From the NCBI GenBank assembly GCA_903893625.1, contig CAITND010000189.1, positions 51,820 to 115,819 on the forward strand: 64,000 bases of DNA, given 5' to 3'. Shown one piece after another: positions 52,371 through 61,263 of the stretch. Under the pieces are notes generated by a model that saw only the letters and a list, made by a program, of their open reading frames with translations, did no database searches and was not told the DNA's origin. Source of the DNA: an uncultured Oscillatoriales cyanobacterium. GTDB lineage: Bacteria > Cyanobacteriota > Cyanobacteriia > Cyanobacteriales > Microcoleaceae. Both the position numbers and the translations under genes were made by a program. The stretch's first letter is position 1; each line of letters opens with the position of its first letter.

Positions 52371-54149
52371 CTAACTATTACTAGAAGAATCGTTAATGTT
52401 TTTTTCCGGTTCCACAACAGTCGTAGAACGGTCGTCTGTAAACACGGTGGAAGATTTAGCTTCAGAGAGGGGAACGCCGACTTCTTTAGGACGGCTTCCG
52501 GTCATTTGTTTTAACCGTTGACGAATCGCCAGGGTTTTACGACTTCCGTAGTCATAGGGCCCGGTTTTGAGAACGGGAGTAACGAGGAAGTTTTCAATCG
52601 GGGGAGGAGAAGATGTCATCCATTCTAGGGTTAAAGCTTCCCAAGGATTATCAGGAGCTTTAGGCCCTTTGAACCAACTCCAAGCCGCATTAATCAGGAA
52701 AGGAATAGTCGAAACGGCCAGAATATAACTGCCTACGGTACAGACCTGATTTAACGTTGTAAATTGGGGGTCATACATAGCCACCCGACGAGGCATTCCT
52801 TGTAATCCTAAAGCGTGCATGGGCATAAAGGTCATATTCGTGCCCACGAACGTTAGGACAAAGTGAACAATTCCCCAGGGTTCGTTCATCATCCGTCCCG
52901 TCATTTTTGGGAACCAATGATAAATGGCGGCAAACACCCCAAACACCGCACCCCCAAATAGAACATAGTGGAAGTGCGCCACGATGAAATAGGTATCGTG
53001 AACGTGAATATCAAAGGGAACCGACGCCACCATAATTCCGGTGACACCGCCCATAACGAAGGTAGAAATAAACCCCATCGCAAATAGCATGGCGCTATTC
53101 AGACGCAGTTTACCGCCCCAAATTGTGGCTAACCAACCAAAAACTTTGATTCCAGTCGGTACAGCAATGATCATCGTTGTGATCATAAAGAACATCCGTA
53201 ACCAACCCGGAGTTCCACTGGTAAACATATGGTGTGCCCAAACAATTAAGCCTAAAAAACTAATGGCTAAACTGGAATAGGCGATCGCTTGATAACCAAA
53301 AATCGGTTTCCGAGCATGAACAGGCAGAACATCGGAAATCACCCCAAAAAAGGGCAACACCATGATGTACACCGCCGGATGGGAATAAAACCAGAATAAG
53401 TGCTGATAAACAACGGGATCACCGCCCCCGGTGGGGTTAAAGAAACTGGTTCCAGCGAGTAAATCAAAAGACAGCAGAATTAACGCCGCAGCGAGTACCG
53501 GAGTAGACAGAAGAATTAAAGCGGAGGTAGCGATCATTGCCCAACACAATAGAGGCATATCGTTAAGCCCCATGGTGGGAATCCGCATTTTGAAAATCGT
53601 CACCGCGAAGTTTAATCCGCCCAAAATCGAAGAAGTTCCCAACAATAAAACGCTGAGAATCCAAATTTCTTCCCCAACTTGGCCCGACAATAAACTCAGA
53701 GGCGGATAAGATGTCCAACCTGCTTTGGGAGCTTCAAATAAGAAACTCGCCAATAACAAAGTCCCACCAAGGGGGATTAACCAAAAGGCAACGGCATTCA
53801 AACGCGGAAACGCCATGTCCCTTGCCCCAATCATTAAGGGGATCAAATAGTTGGCTAATCCAGCACCCGCAGGAACGATCCACAGAAAGATCATCACGGT
53901 GCCGTGAACCGTAAATAAGCTGTTGTAGAGTTCGGGCGTGACAAAATCAGGATCGGGGGTTGCCAGTTCTGTACGAACGGCCGTTGCTAAGGCCCCACCG
54001 ACCAAATAAAAGAAAAATGCTGTCACCAGATATTGAATCCCGATGACTTTGTGATCGGTACTAAAACCAAAAAAATCTTGCCAACGCCGTTCTCCCTGAT
54101 GATTAGGTTTAGGAACATTAGCTGCGAGATCCAGTTGTGCTTGTGCCAT
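52371..54149 (-). CDS. ctaD: Cytochrome c oxidase subunit I
   Basis: This is the 592-residue catalytic subunit I, holding heme a and the heme a3-CuB centre. Features visible: TVHGTVMIFLWIVPAGAGLANYLIPLMIGARDMAFPRLNAVAFWL, the copper ligands in WFYSHPAVYIMVLPFFG and WAHHMFTSG, and the proton-channel/heme ligands DTYFIVAHFHYVLFGG. About twelve membrane segments are expected. The C-terminal tail is charged (EPEKNINDSSSNS). It begins at 54149, just after a heptamer tract. It is co-transcribed with ctaC and ctaE. Confidence 0.97.
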   Translation of the reverse strand: MAQAQLDLAANVPKPNHQGERRWQDFFGFSTDHKVIGIQYLVTAFFFYLVGGALATAVRTELATPDPDFVTPELYNSLFTVHGTVMIFLWIVPAGAGLANYLIPLMIGARDMAFPRLNAVAFWLIPLGGTLLLASFLFEAPKAGWTSYPPLSLLSGQVGEEIWILSVLLLGTSSILGGLNFAVTIFKMRIPTMGLNDMPLLCWAMIATSALILLSTPVLAAALILLSFDLLAGTSFFNPTGGGDPVVYQHLFWFYSHPAVYIMVLPFFGVISDVLPVHARKPIFGYQAIAYSSLAISFLGLIVWAHHMFTSGTPGWLRMFFMITTMIIAVPTGIKVFGWLATIWGGKLRLNSAMLFAMGFISTFVMGGVTGIMVASVPFDIHVHDTYFIVAHFHYVLFGGAVFGVFAAIYHWFPKMTGRMMNEPWGIVHFVLTFVGTNMTFMPMHALGLQGMPRRVAMYDPQFTTLNQVCTVGSYILAVSTIPFLINAAWSWFKGPKAPDNPWEALTLEWMTSSPPPIENFLVTPVLKTGPYDYGSRKTLAIRQRLKQMTGSRPKEVGVPLSEAKSSTVFTDDRSTTVVEPEKNINDSSSNS

Positions 54150-54180
54150 AACAATTCAGTAATCAGTTATCAGTAATCAG
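54150..54180. repeat. TCAGTTA-type heptamers between ctaC and ctaD
   Basis: Alternating CAGTAAT and CAGTTAT units fill the short gap and run on into the last codons of ctaC, so part of the repeat is coding. Confidence 0.8.
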
Positions 54181-55214
54181 TTATCAGTGTCAGAAATAAA
54201 ATCAAGATTTTGTTGACTCAAAGCAACAGTCAACTGTCTCATCACTGATAACTGTTCACTGTTGACTGATAACTGATTTTCGTTGGCGTAGGGTGCTAGA
54301 AATTCACCATCGGGTAATTCTGCGGGATTGATGGCAACGGCTTGTTGCAGGTTCGTTGCACTCGCAACGGCATTTTCAGCCACCCAAGCAGCATAATCTT
54401 CCGGGGTATCGACAATCATTTGCGATCGCATTGCCCCATGATAGCTTCCACACAATTCGGCACAGACAATAGGATAGGTTCCGAGCTTACTGGGTGTAAA
54501 TCGTAGTTCTGTGATCCGACCAGGGATTGTATCTTGCTTTAAGCGTAATTGCGGAATCCAGAAGGCATGGATCACATCTTGGGCGCTCATGTTTAACTGT
54601 ACTTCTTGACCTACTGGTACATGAAGTTCCCCGGCGGTGATGCCTGTTTCTTTGTAGTTGAAAATCCAGGCAAACTGTAACCCGGTAACATCCACATTAA
54701 CGGCGGCGGGTTTTCCTTCTTTATCAGGAGAAGCACCGATTCCCAAGGCAATTTGGGTAAATTCTGGGGGCTGCTGGCCGTCAATTAATGGGGCTGCGAT
54801 CGCCGATCCATTCATTTTGCCGTGGGCGTGCATGGAATGTTGACCCGCCGCCATCGGATCAAGTCCTCCCATGTTGTTATAGATTTCAAAACTATAAATA
54901 CCAATCCCCAAAACGATAACCGCCGGGATTGCTGTCCAGACAATTTCTAGGGGAATATTGCCGTGAATGGGAGTCGCATCGGTTGTGTCATCTTTACTGC
55001 GACGAAATTTAATTAAAGAGACCAGTAACACTCCTTCCACTAGAAGCACTAGGCCAAAGCTGATGGTCATCATTAAGTTAAACAACCCATCCACTTCAGA
55101 TGCTTCTGCGGAGGCTGCAACAGGTAATAAATTATGGTTTTGACCATACCAGAGACTAACGAGAGTAATCCCGATCCCCACCAGCAGAGTCAAAATTGAA
55201 CTCGGAATTTTCAC
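54177..55214 (-). CDS. ctaC: Cytochrome c oxidase subunit II
   Basis: This is the 345-residue subunit II, which receives electrons from cytochrome c or plastocyanin through the CuA centre. The ligand pattern CAELCGSYHGAM is intact, with the H of VIHAFWIPQLRLKQD upstream. Two membrane helices lie in the N-terminal part (ILTLLVGIGITLVSLWYG, FNLMMTISFGLVLLVEGVLLVSLIKF). After about residue 310 the C-terminus (ENQLSVNSEQLSVMRQLTVALSQQNLDFISDTDN) is encoded by heptamer-type repeat DNA and is unlike the family, so it looks like a repeat-driven extension. It heads the operon and is divergent from ctaA. Confidence 0.95.
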   Translation of the reverse strand: MKIPSSILTLLVGIGITLVSLWYGQNHNLLPVAASAEASEVDGLFNLMMTISFGLVLLVEGVLLVSLIKFRRSKDDTTDATPIHGNIPLEIVWTAIPAVIVLGIGIYSFEIYNNMGGLDPMAAGQHSMHAHGKMNGSAIAAPLIDGQQPPEFTQIALGIGASPDKEGKPAAVNVDVTGLQFAWIFNYKETGITAGELHVPVGQEVQLNMSAQDVIHAFWIPQLRLKQDTIPGRITELRFTPSKLGTYPIVCAELCGSYHGAMRSQMIVDTPEDYAAWVAENAVASATNLQQAVAINPAELPDGEFLAPYANENQLSVNSEQLSVMRQLTVALSQQNLDFISDTDN

Positions 55215-55634
55215 ACCTCTTCCTCCTGATTGAGCATTCCCAACACCAAGATCGGATGGGAAGATGCTGTCTTATGTACGCTTGCTTAATCTTAGTAGCT
55301 AGTTTAGAAACCTGAACACCAGGGTTTATTGTCCGCCTAAAACCCTACTTCTACCGTAAAACAGATCACAAATCCCTGTTCAAATACCCCTTAATGACAA
55401 TCTTCGGGTTAGTAGTGCGAGCGTCCTCGCTCGCTGTCAACCGTCAACCGTCAATCGTCCCCCCCAACCCCCCGTACACGGGGGGCAAGGGGGGCACCAA
55501 CCGTCAACAATTAAAGCGAAATCAGAAAACTTTCTAAAAGTCTGTTCATCTTGGGATTGCATCGTTAACTTATATAAGTACAATCAACCATCATGCTTTA
55601 ATCATTGCAGTCTCAAGTTAAATGGGTGGAACTC
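55215..55634. other. Divergent promoter region between ctaC and ctaA, with repeats
   Basis: This 420-bp region holds the promoters of both operons. A hairpin GCGAGCG-TCCT-CGCTCGC lies at 55417-55434, and GTCAACC units follow. A C-rich/G-rich palindrome related to that at 52281 occupies about 55459-55494. A possible ribosome binding site for ctaA (GGGTGGA) lies near 55623. No gene was recognised. Confidence 0.6.
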
Positions 55635-56573
55635 ATGGCCAATAATGTCCTTAACGATGCCAGTTTATCAACCGTAGAGACGCAACAGAGCGGATCTCTA
55701 CCGCAGGATAGAATCCGGCGTTTAGTTTGGAAACTGAGTATTGCCACATTACTGCTAATGGCCGTTGGTAGTGCTACGCGAGTTATGAATGCTGGACTAG
55801 CTTGTCCTGACTGGCCGTTATGTTATGGGGAGTTGATCCCAACCGCACAAATGAATTTTCAAGTCTTCTTAGAGTGGTTTCATCGTCTGGATGCTGCCGC
55901 AATTGGACTGGGTGCGATCGCCCTTGTGGGGTTATCCTGGTGGTACAGACGGGAATTACCGACATGGTTGCCTTGGGCTTCCCTTTTTGCCTTAGCTTTA
56001 ATTGTGTTTCAAGGCGTTTTAGGAGGACTGACAGTAACGCAACTGTTACGTTTTGATATTGTTACCGCCCATTTAGGAACTGCATTATTATTTTTCTCAA
56101 CCTTGCTGATTATCGGTTGTCTTCTCTTACCCTATCAAGGTACGGGTAACGTTGGAAAGCTAACTGGGATGAGTATTACCGGAGCAATTTTAGTTTACTT
56201 TCAAAGTATTTTAGGGGCGTTAGTCGGTTCTCAATGGGCTTTACATCAATGTTTGGGGTCTTCTCAACTCTGTACCGTGATGAATAGTCATATTATTGGG
56301 GTAGTTCCTCCAACTCTAGCTACATTAACTCTAGTTGTTTTCGTTTGGCGAACTTCTGCTTTGCATCCCCGACTTAGAAAATTAGCAAATATCGCAGGAG
56401 CTTGTTTAGTGGCTCAAATTCTTTTAGGGGTGGCAACGTTTTACTTGCATTTACAAGTCGAACCCCTCACCGTTGCCCATCAAGCGATGGGAGCGACACT
56501 TCTCGGAACTCTAGTCTGTTTTAGCACTTTAGCACTGCGAGATCGACAGTTATCCGTAATTAGTAATCAGTAA
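55635..56573 (+). CDS. ctaA: Heme A synthase (Cox15/CtaA)
   Basis: This is the 312-residue membrane enzyme that converts heme O to heme A for cytochrome oxidase. It has eight membrane segments and heme-ligand histidines in EWFHRLDAAAIGLG, TAHLGTALLFFS, MNSHIIGVVPP and VAHQAMGATLLG. The signature GSATRVMNAGLACPDWPLCYGELIP is clear. Near its start, bases 55674-55701 are a diverged copy of the 28-bp palindrome, encoding VETQQSGSLPQ. The last residues RQLSVISNQ come from a heptamer-type repeat. I start at ATG 55635 (MANNVLND); a TTG at 55605 is an alternative. Confidence 0.94.
   Translation: MANNVLNDASLSTVETQQSGSLPQDRIRRLVWKLSIATLLLMAVGSATRVMNAGLACPDWPLCYGELIPTAQMNFQVFLEWFHRLDAAAIGLGAIALVGLSWWYRRELPTWLPWASLFALALIVFQGVLGGLTVTQLLRFDIVTAHLGTALLFFSTLLIIGCLLLPYQGTGNVGKLTGMSITGAILVYFQSILGALVGSQWALHQCLGSSQLCTVMNSHIIGVVPPTLATLTLVVFVWRTSALHPRLRKLANIAGACLVAQILLGVATFYLHLQVEPLTVAHQAMGATLLGTLVCFSTLALRDRQLSVISNQ
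55674..55701. repeat. Diverged 28-bp palindrome inside ctaA
   Basis: It is bounded by GTAGAGA and TCTCTAC with a decayed centre and has the same length and frame (GTA GAG ACG) as the copy in the GldA-like gene. Identity rests on ends, length and frame. Confidence 0.65.
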
Positions 56574-56591
56574 TCAGTGAGGAATTTTTTC

Positions 56592-57557
56592 ATGCAAGAA
56601 GTGATTCAAACTAACGTCTCTCGACACCATGAGAATGTTTTACAAGTGGTGCAAAGTTATTATCAATTGACGAAGCCTAGAATTATTCTATTGTTGTTAA
56701 TTACAACGGCTGCCGGAATGTGGTTAGCTGCCAAAGGAGAGGTTGATCCCTTATTGTTATTGGTAACATTAACTGGAGGGGCTTTAGCGTCGGGTTCTGC
56801 CAATACAATTAACTGTTTGTATGACCGAGATATTGATTACATTATGGAACGGACTCGCTGGCGTCCGCTACCATCGGGGCGTATTAAACCCGTAGATGCT
56901 TTGATTTTTGCGATCGCTCTTGCCATTACTTCTTTTACCTTATTGACGGTTTTTGCTAACTTGTTAACAGCGTTATTAGCTTTATCAGGAATTGTTTTTT
57001 ATGTCCTGATCTATACCCATTGGTTAAAACGTCATAGTGTTCAAAATATCGTAATTGGGGGAGCCGCCGGAGCTATTCCTCCTTTAGTCGGATGGGCGGC
57101 TGTTACCGGGGATTTAAGTTGGGCAGCTTGGCTTTTATTTACGATTATTTTTCTATGGACACCGCCTCATTTTTGGGCATTAGCGATGATGATTCGAGAT
57201 GAATATCAGGAAGTCGGTGTTCCGATGTTACCTGTAATTAAAGGCGATGAAATTACTGCCAAACAAATCTGGATTTATAGCTTAATTCTGGTTCCTTCTA
57301 CCTTATTGTTGGTTTATCCGTTGCATACGAGTGGTTTTGTTTATGCTGCGATCGCCTTAATTTTAGGAGGGATTTTTTTACAAAAAGCATGGCAATTATT
57401 ACAATCTCCCTCGGAACGAAATACGGCGCGGTCACTGTTTAAATATTCCATTCTCTATTTGATGCTATTGTGTGCGGCAATGGTTGTTGATAGTTTACCC
57501 ATTACCCGTGAGATGGTAATGGCATTGAGTCAATCTTTGTCTCTGGGACTGATGTAA
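56592..57557 (+). CDS. ctaB: Heme O synthase (protoheme IX farnesyltransferase)
   Basis: This is the 321-residue UbiA-family enzyme that attaches a farnesyl group to heme B, preceding CtaA. The aspartate-rich prenyl-diphosphate site [25 protein letters not shown] and the second loop [25 protein letters not shown] are intact, with about nine membrane segments. It starts at ATG 56592 (MQEVIQTN) or at a GTG at 56577, 18 or 3 nt after ctaA, so the two are one operon. A GC-rich hairpin follows at 57585. Confidence 0.95.
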   Translation: MQEVIQTNVSRHHENVLQVVQSYYQLTKPRIILLLLITTAAGMWLAAKGEVDPLLLLVTLTGGALASGSANTINCLYDRDIDYIMERTRWRPLPSGRIKPVDALIFAIALAITSFTLLTVFANLLTALLALSGIVFYVLIYTHWLKRHSVQNIVIGGAAGAIPPLVGWAAVTGDLSWAAWLLFTIIFLWTPPHFWALAMMIRDEYQEVGVPMLPVIKGDEITAKQIWIYSLILVPSTLLLVYPLHTSGFVYAAIALILGGIFLQKAWQLLQSPSERNTARSLFKYSILYLMLLCAAMVVDSLPITREMVMALSQSLSLGLM

Positions 57558-57584
57558 ATTACCCATCTGTTCAAACCATAAATT

Positions 57585-57601
57585 GCCCGCACCCTGCGGG
57601 C
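57585..57601 (+). terminator. Hairpin after ctaB
   Basis: GCCCGCA and TGCGGGC surround CCC, 28 nt after the ctaB stop codon. A weak T-run follows. Confidence 0.65.
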
Positions 57602-57741
57602 TAAAAATTCTCAAAAAGACTTTAAATTTTAAACTGAAATCAAAAATATAGTATCTATCTTTTGACATATTTTTACGAAAAAAATTATCCTAATTATCTC
57701 TAAAATTCAAAGTCATTAGATAGGACAAATTTCAAAAAAAT

Positions 57742-57843
57742 ATGTTATTATCAGAGATAAGTGTTGAGATATTTTCCGTGCAAATACTTTTATTGCGCCT
57801 GTTTATCGGAATTTTATTTGCGGTATTTGGGCTAGTCAGTTAG
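57742..57843 (+). CDS. Possible small single-pass membrane protein
   Basis: A 33-residue frame reads MLLSEISVEIFSVQ then ILLLRLFIGILFAVFGLVS. The second part is a single hydrophobic helix. No clear ribosome binding site precedes the ATG. It does not match the known small photosystem or cytochrome b6f subunits that I recall. It may be real, given how common such proteins are in cyanobacteria, or may be chance. It fills part of the 347-bp gap between ctaB and DUF456. Confidence 0.3.
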   Translation: MLLSEISVEIFSVQILLLRLFIGILFAVFGLVS

Positions 57844-57904
57844 CACTTTGCTCAAATTGTTGGTTCTCGCTGATCCAATATGCACATTGTTGAGGTGAAG
57901 AAAT

Positions 57905-58450
57905 ATGAATTATTGGATTCTCTATTGGGTTGTAATTGCAGTCATGGTGATTGGGGTAATTGGAACAGTTGTACCTTTATTACCCGGAACCAGTTTAATT
58001 TTAGGGGCGATTTTAGTTTGGGGAATTGCTACCAAATTCACAGGCATTGTTTGGCCGATGGTGGTGATATTTTTTATTTTAATTTTAAGTACAGTTATTG
58101 AATATTTAGCCACCTATTGGGGCTTGCAGCAGTCTGGGGCGAGTAAATGGGCGCAGTTTGGAGCCATTATTGGATTAGTGGTGGGGGTATTAGGACTGTT
58201 ACCTGCTTTACCACTGGGCGGGCCGTTATTGGGGCTTTTATTGGGGCCGATTTTGGGGGCTTTTATTGGAGAATTTCTTTATCAACGGGATCTCAAATTT
58301 GGTGAACGAATTAAGCCTTCTCTAAAAGCGAGTATTGGGGTTTTTATTGGTTCAATTTTGGGGAATGTGATTGAACTGGTGTTATCAATTGTTGCAGTGA
58401 TTATTTTTGTGGTTACAACTTGGCCATTGGTTTCGACATTGCAACCTTGA
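57905..58450 (+). CDS. DUF456 family membrane protein
   Basis: This is a 181-residue membrane protein of DUF456 (function unknown). It has several membrane segments (WVVIAVMVIGVIGTVVPLLPGTSLILGAILVWGI, VVIFFILILSTVIEYLATYWG, GAIIGLVVGVLGLLPALPLGGPLLGLLLGPILGAFIGEFL, LVLSIVAVIIFVVTTWPLV) and the family-typical PLLPGTSLILGAI and GxxxGxxxGPxxG glycine-rich segments. It starts at 57905 (MNYWILYW). It is probably independent of ctaB. Its role is unknown. Confidence 0.88.
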   Translation: MNYWILYWVVIAVMVIGVIGTVVPLLPGTSLILGAILVWGIATKFTGIVWPMVVIFFILILSTVIEYLATYWGLQQSGASKWAQFGAIIGLVVGVLGLLPALPLGGPLLGLLLGPILGAFIGEFLYQRDLKFGERIKPSLKASIGVFIGSILGNVIELVLSIVAVIIFVVTTWPLVSTLQP

Positions 58451-58521
58451 ATAGACAACAGGCAATCTTGCTATAGGCAATAATAATTAGTTGTCAGTGT
58501 ACCGAAGTTCCAGAAGAGGAA

Positions 58522-59286
58522 TTAGGGATTAACTTTGACCGTAGCGTTAATTTGAAGTAATTGGGCACATAAAATTAAATCTTGAATTTTAATATCTGAT
58601 CCCAAATCAATGGTATAATGACTAAATTGAAATTCAGTATTCAGAGTTTGAATTTCAACTTGAGGCTGGACAAACATCAGTTCATGGGAACTGGCAAGTT
58701 CTAATCCTGTTTTTAATTGAAAAGGTAATAATTCACCTGGGGAGAAAAGCAGCTGGGCTGTTAAAATTAGATGATTGGTTTCTAAGGTAATTTGGGTATC
58801 TTGAATCTGTTGAACCGAGTTAATCCAAGACTGATCTTGATCCGGTTTGAGATCAGAGGAAGACATCGATGGGTTTTCCATCATGGATCTCAACAGGGAC
58901 AAAACAAACTCGTTTAATGCCGGGACTAATATCGGAGCCTGTAGGGACGCATTCAGATCCGATTGATTCAACTTTAGATTCCCTGTGACAAAAAAAGGTT
59001 CGAGCAGATGTAGGGGTTGACCTTTTAAAACTTGACCTAAATTAAACCGAATACCTGAGCCTTGTAATTGTACCTGAGTTAGATGTAACCCTTGATAGAC
59101 AGCATTCTCAGTAGATACTGACACTTGAGGAATATGGCCTGTCAGCAGAGAACGATTACTCCCCTCGATACTCAAGTGTAAATGATCCATTTTGTCAACT
59201 TGCGATCGCAACCAAAGCTGAATGGCCTTTGACAACAGAGTTCCAACTAAAGGTTGACGCGAAGCTTGAATCAATGCCATAGCCAC
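58522..59286 (-). CDS. DUF2993 (LmeA-like) protein
   Basis: This is a 254-residue DUF2993 protein. The family includes LmeA, a phospholipid-binding protein of mycobacterial envelopes, and is common in cyanobacteria. Recognisable parts are LLSKAIQLWLRSQVDKMDHLHLSIEGSNRSLLTGHIPQVSVSTENAVYQGLHLTQVQLQGSGIRFNLGQVLKGQPLHLLEPFFVTGNLKLNQSDLNASL, a beta-rich lipid-binding fold. No signal peptide is apparent. It is divergent from the pseudouridine synthase. The role is inferred as membrane or lipid handling. Confidence 0.82.
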   Translation of the reverse strand: MAMALIQASRQPLVGTLLSKAIQLWLRSQVDKMDHLHLSIEGSNRSLLTGHIPQVSVSTENAVYQGLHLTQVQLQGSGIRFNLGQVLKGQPLHLLEPFFVTGNLKLNQSDLNASLQAPILVPALNEFVLSLLRSMMENPSMSSSDLKPDQDQSWINSVQQIQDTQITLETNHLILTAQLLFSPGELLPFQLKTGLELASSHELMFVQPQVEIQTLNTEFQFSHYTIDLGSDIKIQDLILCAQLLQINATVKVNP

Positions 59287-59442
59287 TCCAATTTTTGCAT
59301 CCCCATTATTTCACACCGAACTCAGATTGATAGTAGGATTAATTGCGGATTGCTGTAATATTTGTACATAGTCTTTAGACTTGTGGCACAATTGAGCGTG
59401 GTTTTAACAGATTTAGAGCAGTATAGGACGTTCACCCCAATC

Positions 59443-60237
59443 ATGGATGAAAGGCTACAAAAAATTATGGCTCAATGGGGCATTGCCTCGCGCCGTCATG
59501 CGGAAGAAATGATCCAAGCTGGACGGGTGCGAGTTAATGGCAATATCGCCCATTTGGGACAAAAAGCCGATCCAAACCGTGATCAAATTGAGGTAGATGG
59601 GAAACTCATTCATTCCTCAAGACGACCTGTGCCGATCTATTTACTGCTCAATAAACCTATAGGAGTTGTATCTACTTGTTTAGACCCTAACGGACGACCT
59701 TCCGTTTTGGATCTACTTCCCCGTAAACTGCGGGTGGGTGAAGGCATTCATCCGGTTGGACGGTTGGATGTAGATTCTACAGGTGCATTATTGCTGACCA
59801 ACGATGGAGAATTAACATTTCGTTTAACTCATCCTCGTCATTTCATTCCTAAAACTTATCAAGTCTGGGTGCAGGGAAATCCATTGGATTCAATATTACA
59901 GGCTTGGCGTCAGGGTGTCATATTAGCAGGAAGAAAAACCCTCCCTGCTCAAATCCGGTGTATCGAGCAAATTCCAGGCGATAAGGCGTTATTAGAAGTG
60001 ATTTTATACGAGGGTAGAAATCGGCAAATTCGCCGAGTTGCCGAGCAATTGGGTTATCCGGTTGTACAACTGCACCGGACAGCCATTGGCTCAATTCAAC
60101 TCCAACCTCCCGGACAGCCTGCATTGCCTGAAGGTCAGTATCGTTCTCTCAGTGCCTCGGAAATTGAGTTTTTACGAAATCCCGTTTCCTCACCATTGGT
60201 TAGTGTGCCAGTTAACCCTGTAGAAAACAAGGAGTAA
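59443..60237 (+). CDS. rluB: 23S rRNA pseudouridine synthase, RluB/RsuA type
   Basis: This is a 264-residue pseudouridine synthase. The S4 RNA-binding domain is at the N-terminus ([44 protein letters not shown]), and the catalytic aspartate lies in [20 protein letters not shown] (the GRLDxxTxGLLL motif). The C-terminal [27 protein letters not shown] is also typical. I start at ATG 59443, because the longer frame from 59362 adds 27 residues unlike the family. It would modify 23S rRNA. The next gene follows 6 nt after its stop codon. Confidence 0.92.
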   Translation: MDERLQKIMAQWGIASRRHAEEMIQAGRVRVNGNIAHLGQKADPNRDQIEVDGKLIHSSRRPVPIYLLLNKPIGVVSTCLDPNGRPSVLDLLPRKLRVGEGIHPVGRLDVDSTGALLLTNDGELTFRLTHPRHFIPKTYQVWVQGNPLDSILQAWRQGVILAGRKTLPAQIRCIEQIPGDKALLEVILYEGRNRQIRRVAEQLGYPVVQLHRTAIGSIQLQPPGQPALPEGQYRSLSASEIEFLRNPVSSPLVSVPVNPVENKE

Positions 60238-60243
60238 AAGATT

Positions 60244-61155
60244 ATGAAAACTGATTTATTTGTCTTACCATTTAAAGTGACTAAACATCCTCGTCAAACG
60301 CTTAATTCCTATGATGCTGAACGAATTCAGCGATTAGTAGAAATCGGAGAACAACTGCGAGAAACGCGGATTAATCACTCCTTATCTTTAGATATGGTTG
60401 CTGCTTATACCCGAATTCGTTCTCATTTATTACAAGCACTAGAAGAAGGTAGGATAGAACAGCTACCGGAACCTGTTTATACTCAAGGGTTAATCCGTCG
60501 TTATGCGGATGCTTTGGGTTTAAATGGAGCAGAATTAGCTAACTTTTTTCTTCCTGAACCCCCACAAGCGGGAATTAAATCTAAACTCAGTTCCTTAGCC
60601 CTTCCTCAATTAAGACCAACCCATCTTTACCTAACTTATATCCTATTAATTATTTGTGCCATTAATGGGGTTTCCTATCTGAATAAAACCACTAATTTTG
60701 CAGGTGTATCGGGTGAACAGGGGGCTACACCCAAACCTTCGGAAGTCAATCCTCAACTCCGTCAGGCGGTAGTTCAGTCCAAAACCTTACCTGAAAGTCG
60801 CTTAGTGTCTTCTCCCCTAGCTACCCCAACAACATCGACGGTGACAACAACGGTTGAGAAAGCCTCGGAAACGAAGCCCTCCCCTAAATCAACAACTGAA
60901 AAGGCGGTAGAAGTGGGAATTGTTGTTAAAGATGCTTCTTGGGTTTTGATTGAAGTCGATGGTAAAACCGAATTTGAAGGAACTTTAGAGGGAGGAACAC
61001 AACGCAGTTGGAAAGCAAAGGATAAAGTTGTTGTTGTCGCTGGGAATGCCGGAGGTGTTCTAGTTACAGTCAATAATGGAGAAGCGAAACGCCTGGGTGA
61101 ACCCGGTCGGGTAGAAGAAGCGGTTTTCAAAGCTGAAGATTTAGATAAATCTTAA
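60244..61155 (+). CDS. RodZ-like helix-turn-helix membrane protein
   Basis: This is a 303-residue protein. The N-terminal HTH_25 domain (AERIQRLVEIGEQLRETRINHSLSLDMVAAYTRIRSHLLQALEEGRIEQLPEPVYTQGLIRRYADALGLNG) is the RodZ type that binds MreB. A membrane helix follows (LTYILLIICAINGVSYL, about residue 130), then a Thr/Ser-rich linker (TPTTSTVTTTVEKA) and a C-terminal DUF4115 domain (GIVVKDASWVLIEVDGKTEFEGTLEGGTQRSWKAKDKVVVVAGNAGGVLVTVNNG). In rod-shaped bacteria RodZ links MreB to cell-wall growth. It is co-transcribed with rluB. Confidence 0.88.
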   Translation: MKTDLFVLPFKVTKHPRQTLNSYDAERIQRLVEIGEQLRETRINHSLSLDMVAAYTRIRSHLLQALEEGRIEQLPEPVYTQGLIRRYADALGLNGAELANFFLPEPPQAGIKSKLSSLALPQLRPTHLYLTYILLIICAINGVSYLNKTTNFAGVSGEQGATPKPSEVNPQLRQAVVQSKTLPESRLVSSPLATPTTSTVTTTVEKASETKPSPKSTTEKAVEVGIVVKDASWVLIEVDGKTEFEGTLEGGTQRSWKAKDKVVVVAGNAGGVLVTVNNGEAKRLGEPGRVEEAVFKAEDLDKS

Positions 61156-61262
61156 ATCAGTTATCAGTTATTAGTAAACAGTTATCAGTGTAAGAGTTAA
61201 TATTTAGGAGTTAGTAGTTGTTAGCTAAAAACTCAAAACTGATAACTGATAACTGATAACTG
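61156..61262. repeat. Heptamer repeats between the RodZ-like gene and malQ
   Basis: TCAGTTA-type units lie at both ends of this gap in opposite orientation (TCAGTTATCAG on the left, CTGATAACTGATAAC on the right), so they could form a stem. The right block ends two bases before the malQ stop codon. Confidence 0.85.
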
Positions 61263-61263
61263 T

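Noticed and set aside
57880..58101. Frame overlapping the DUF456 gene
   Set aside because: Same-strand shadow of a gene with clear membrane helices and family motifs.
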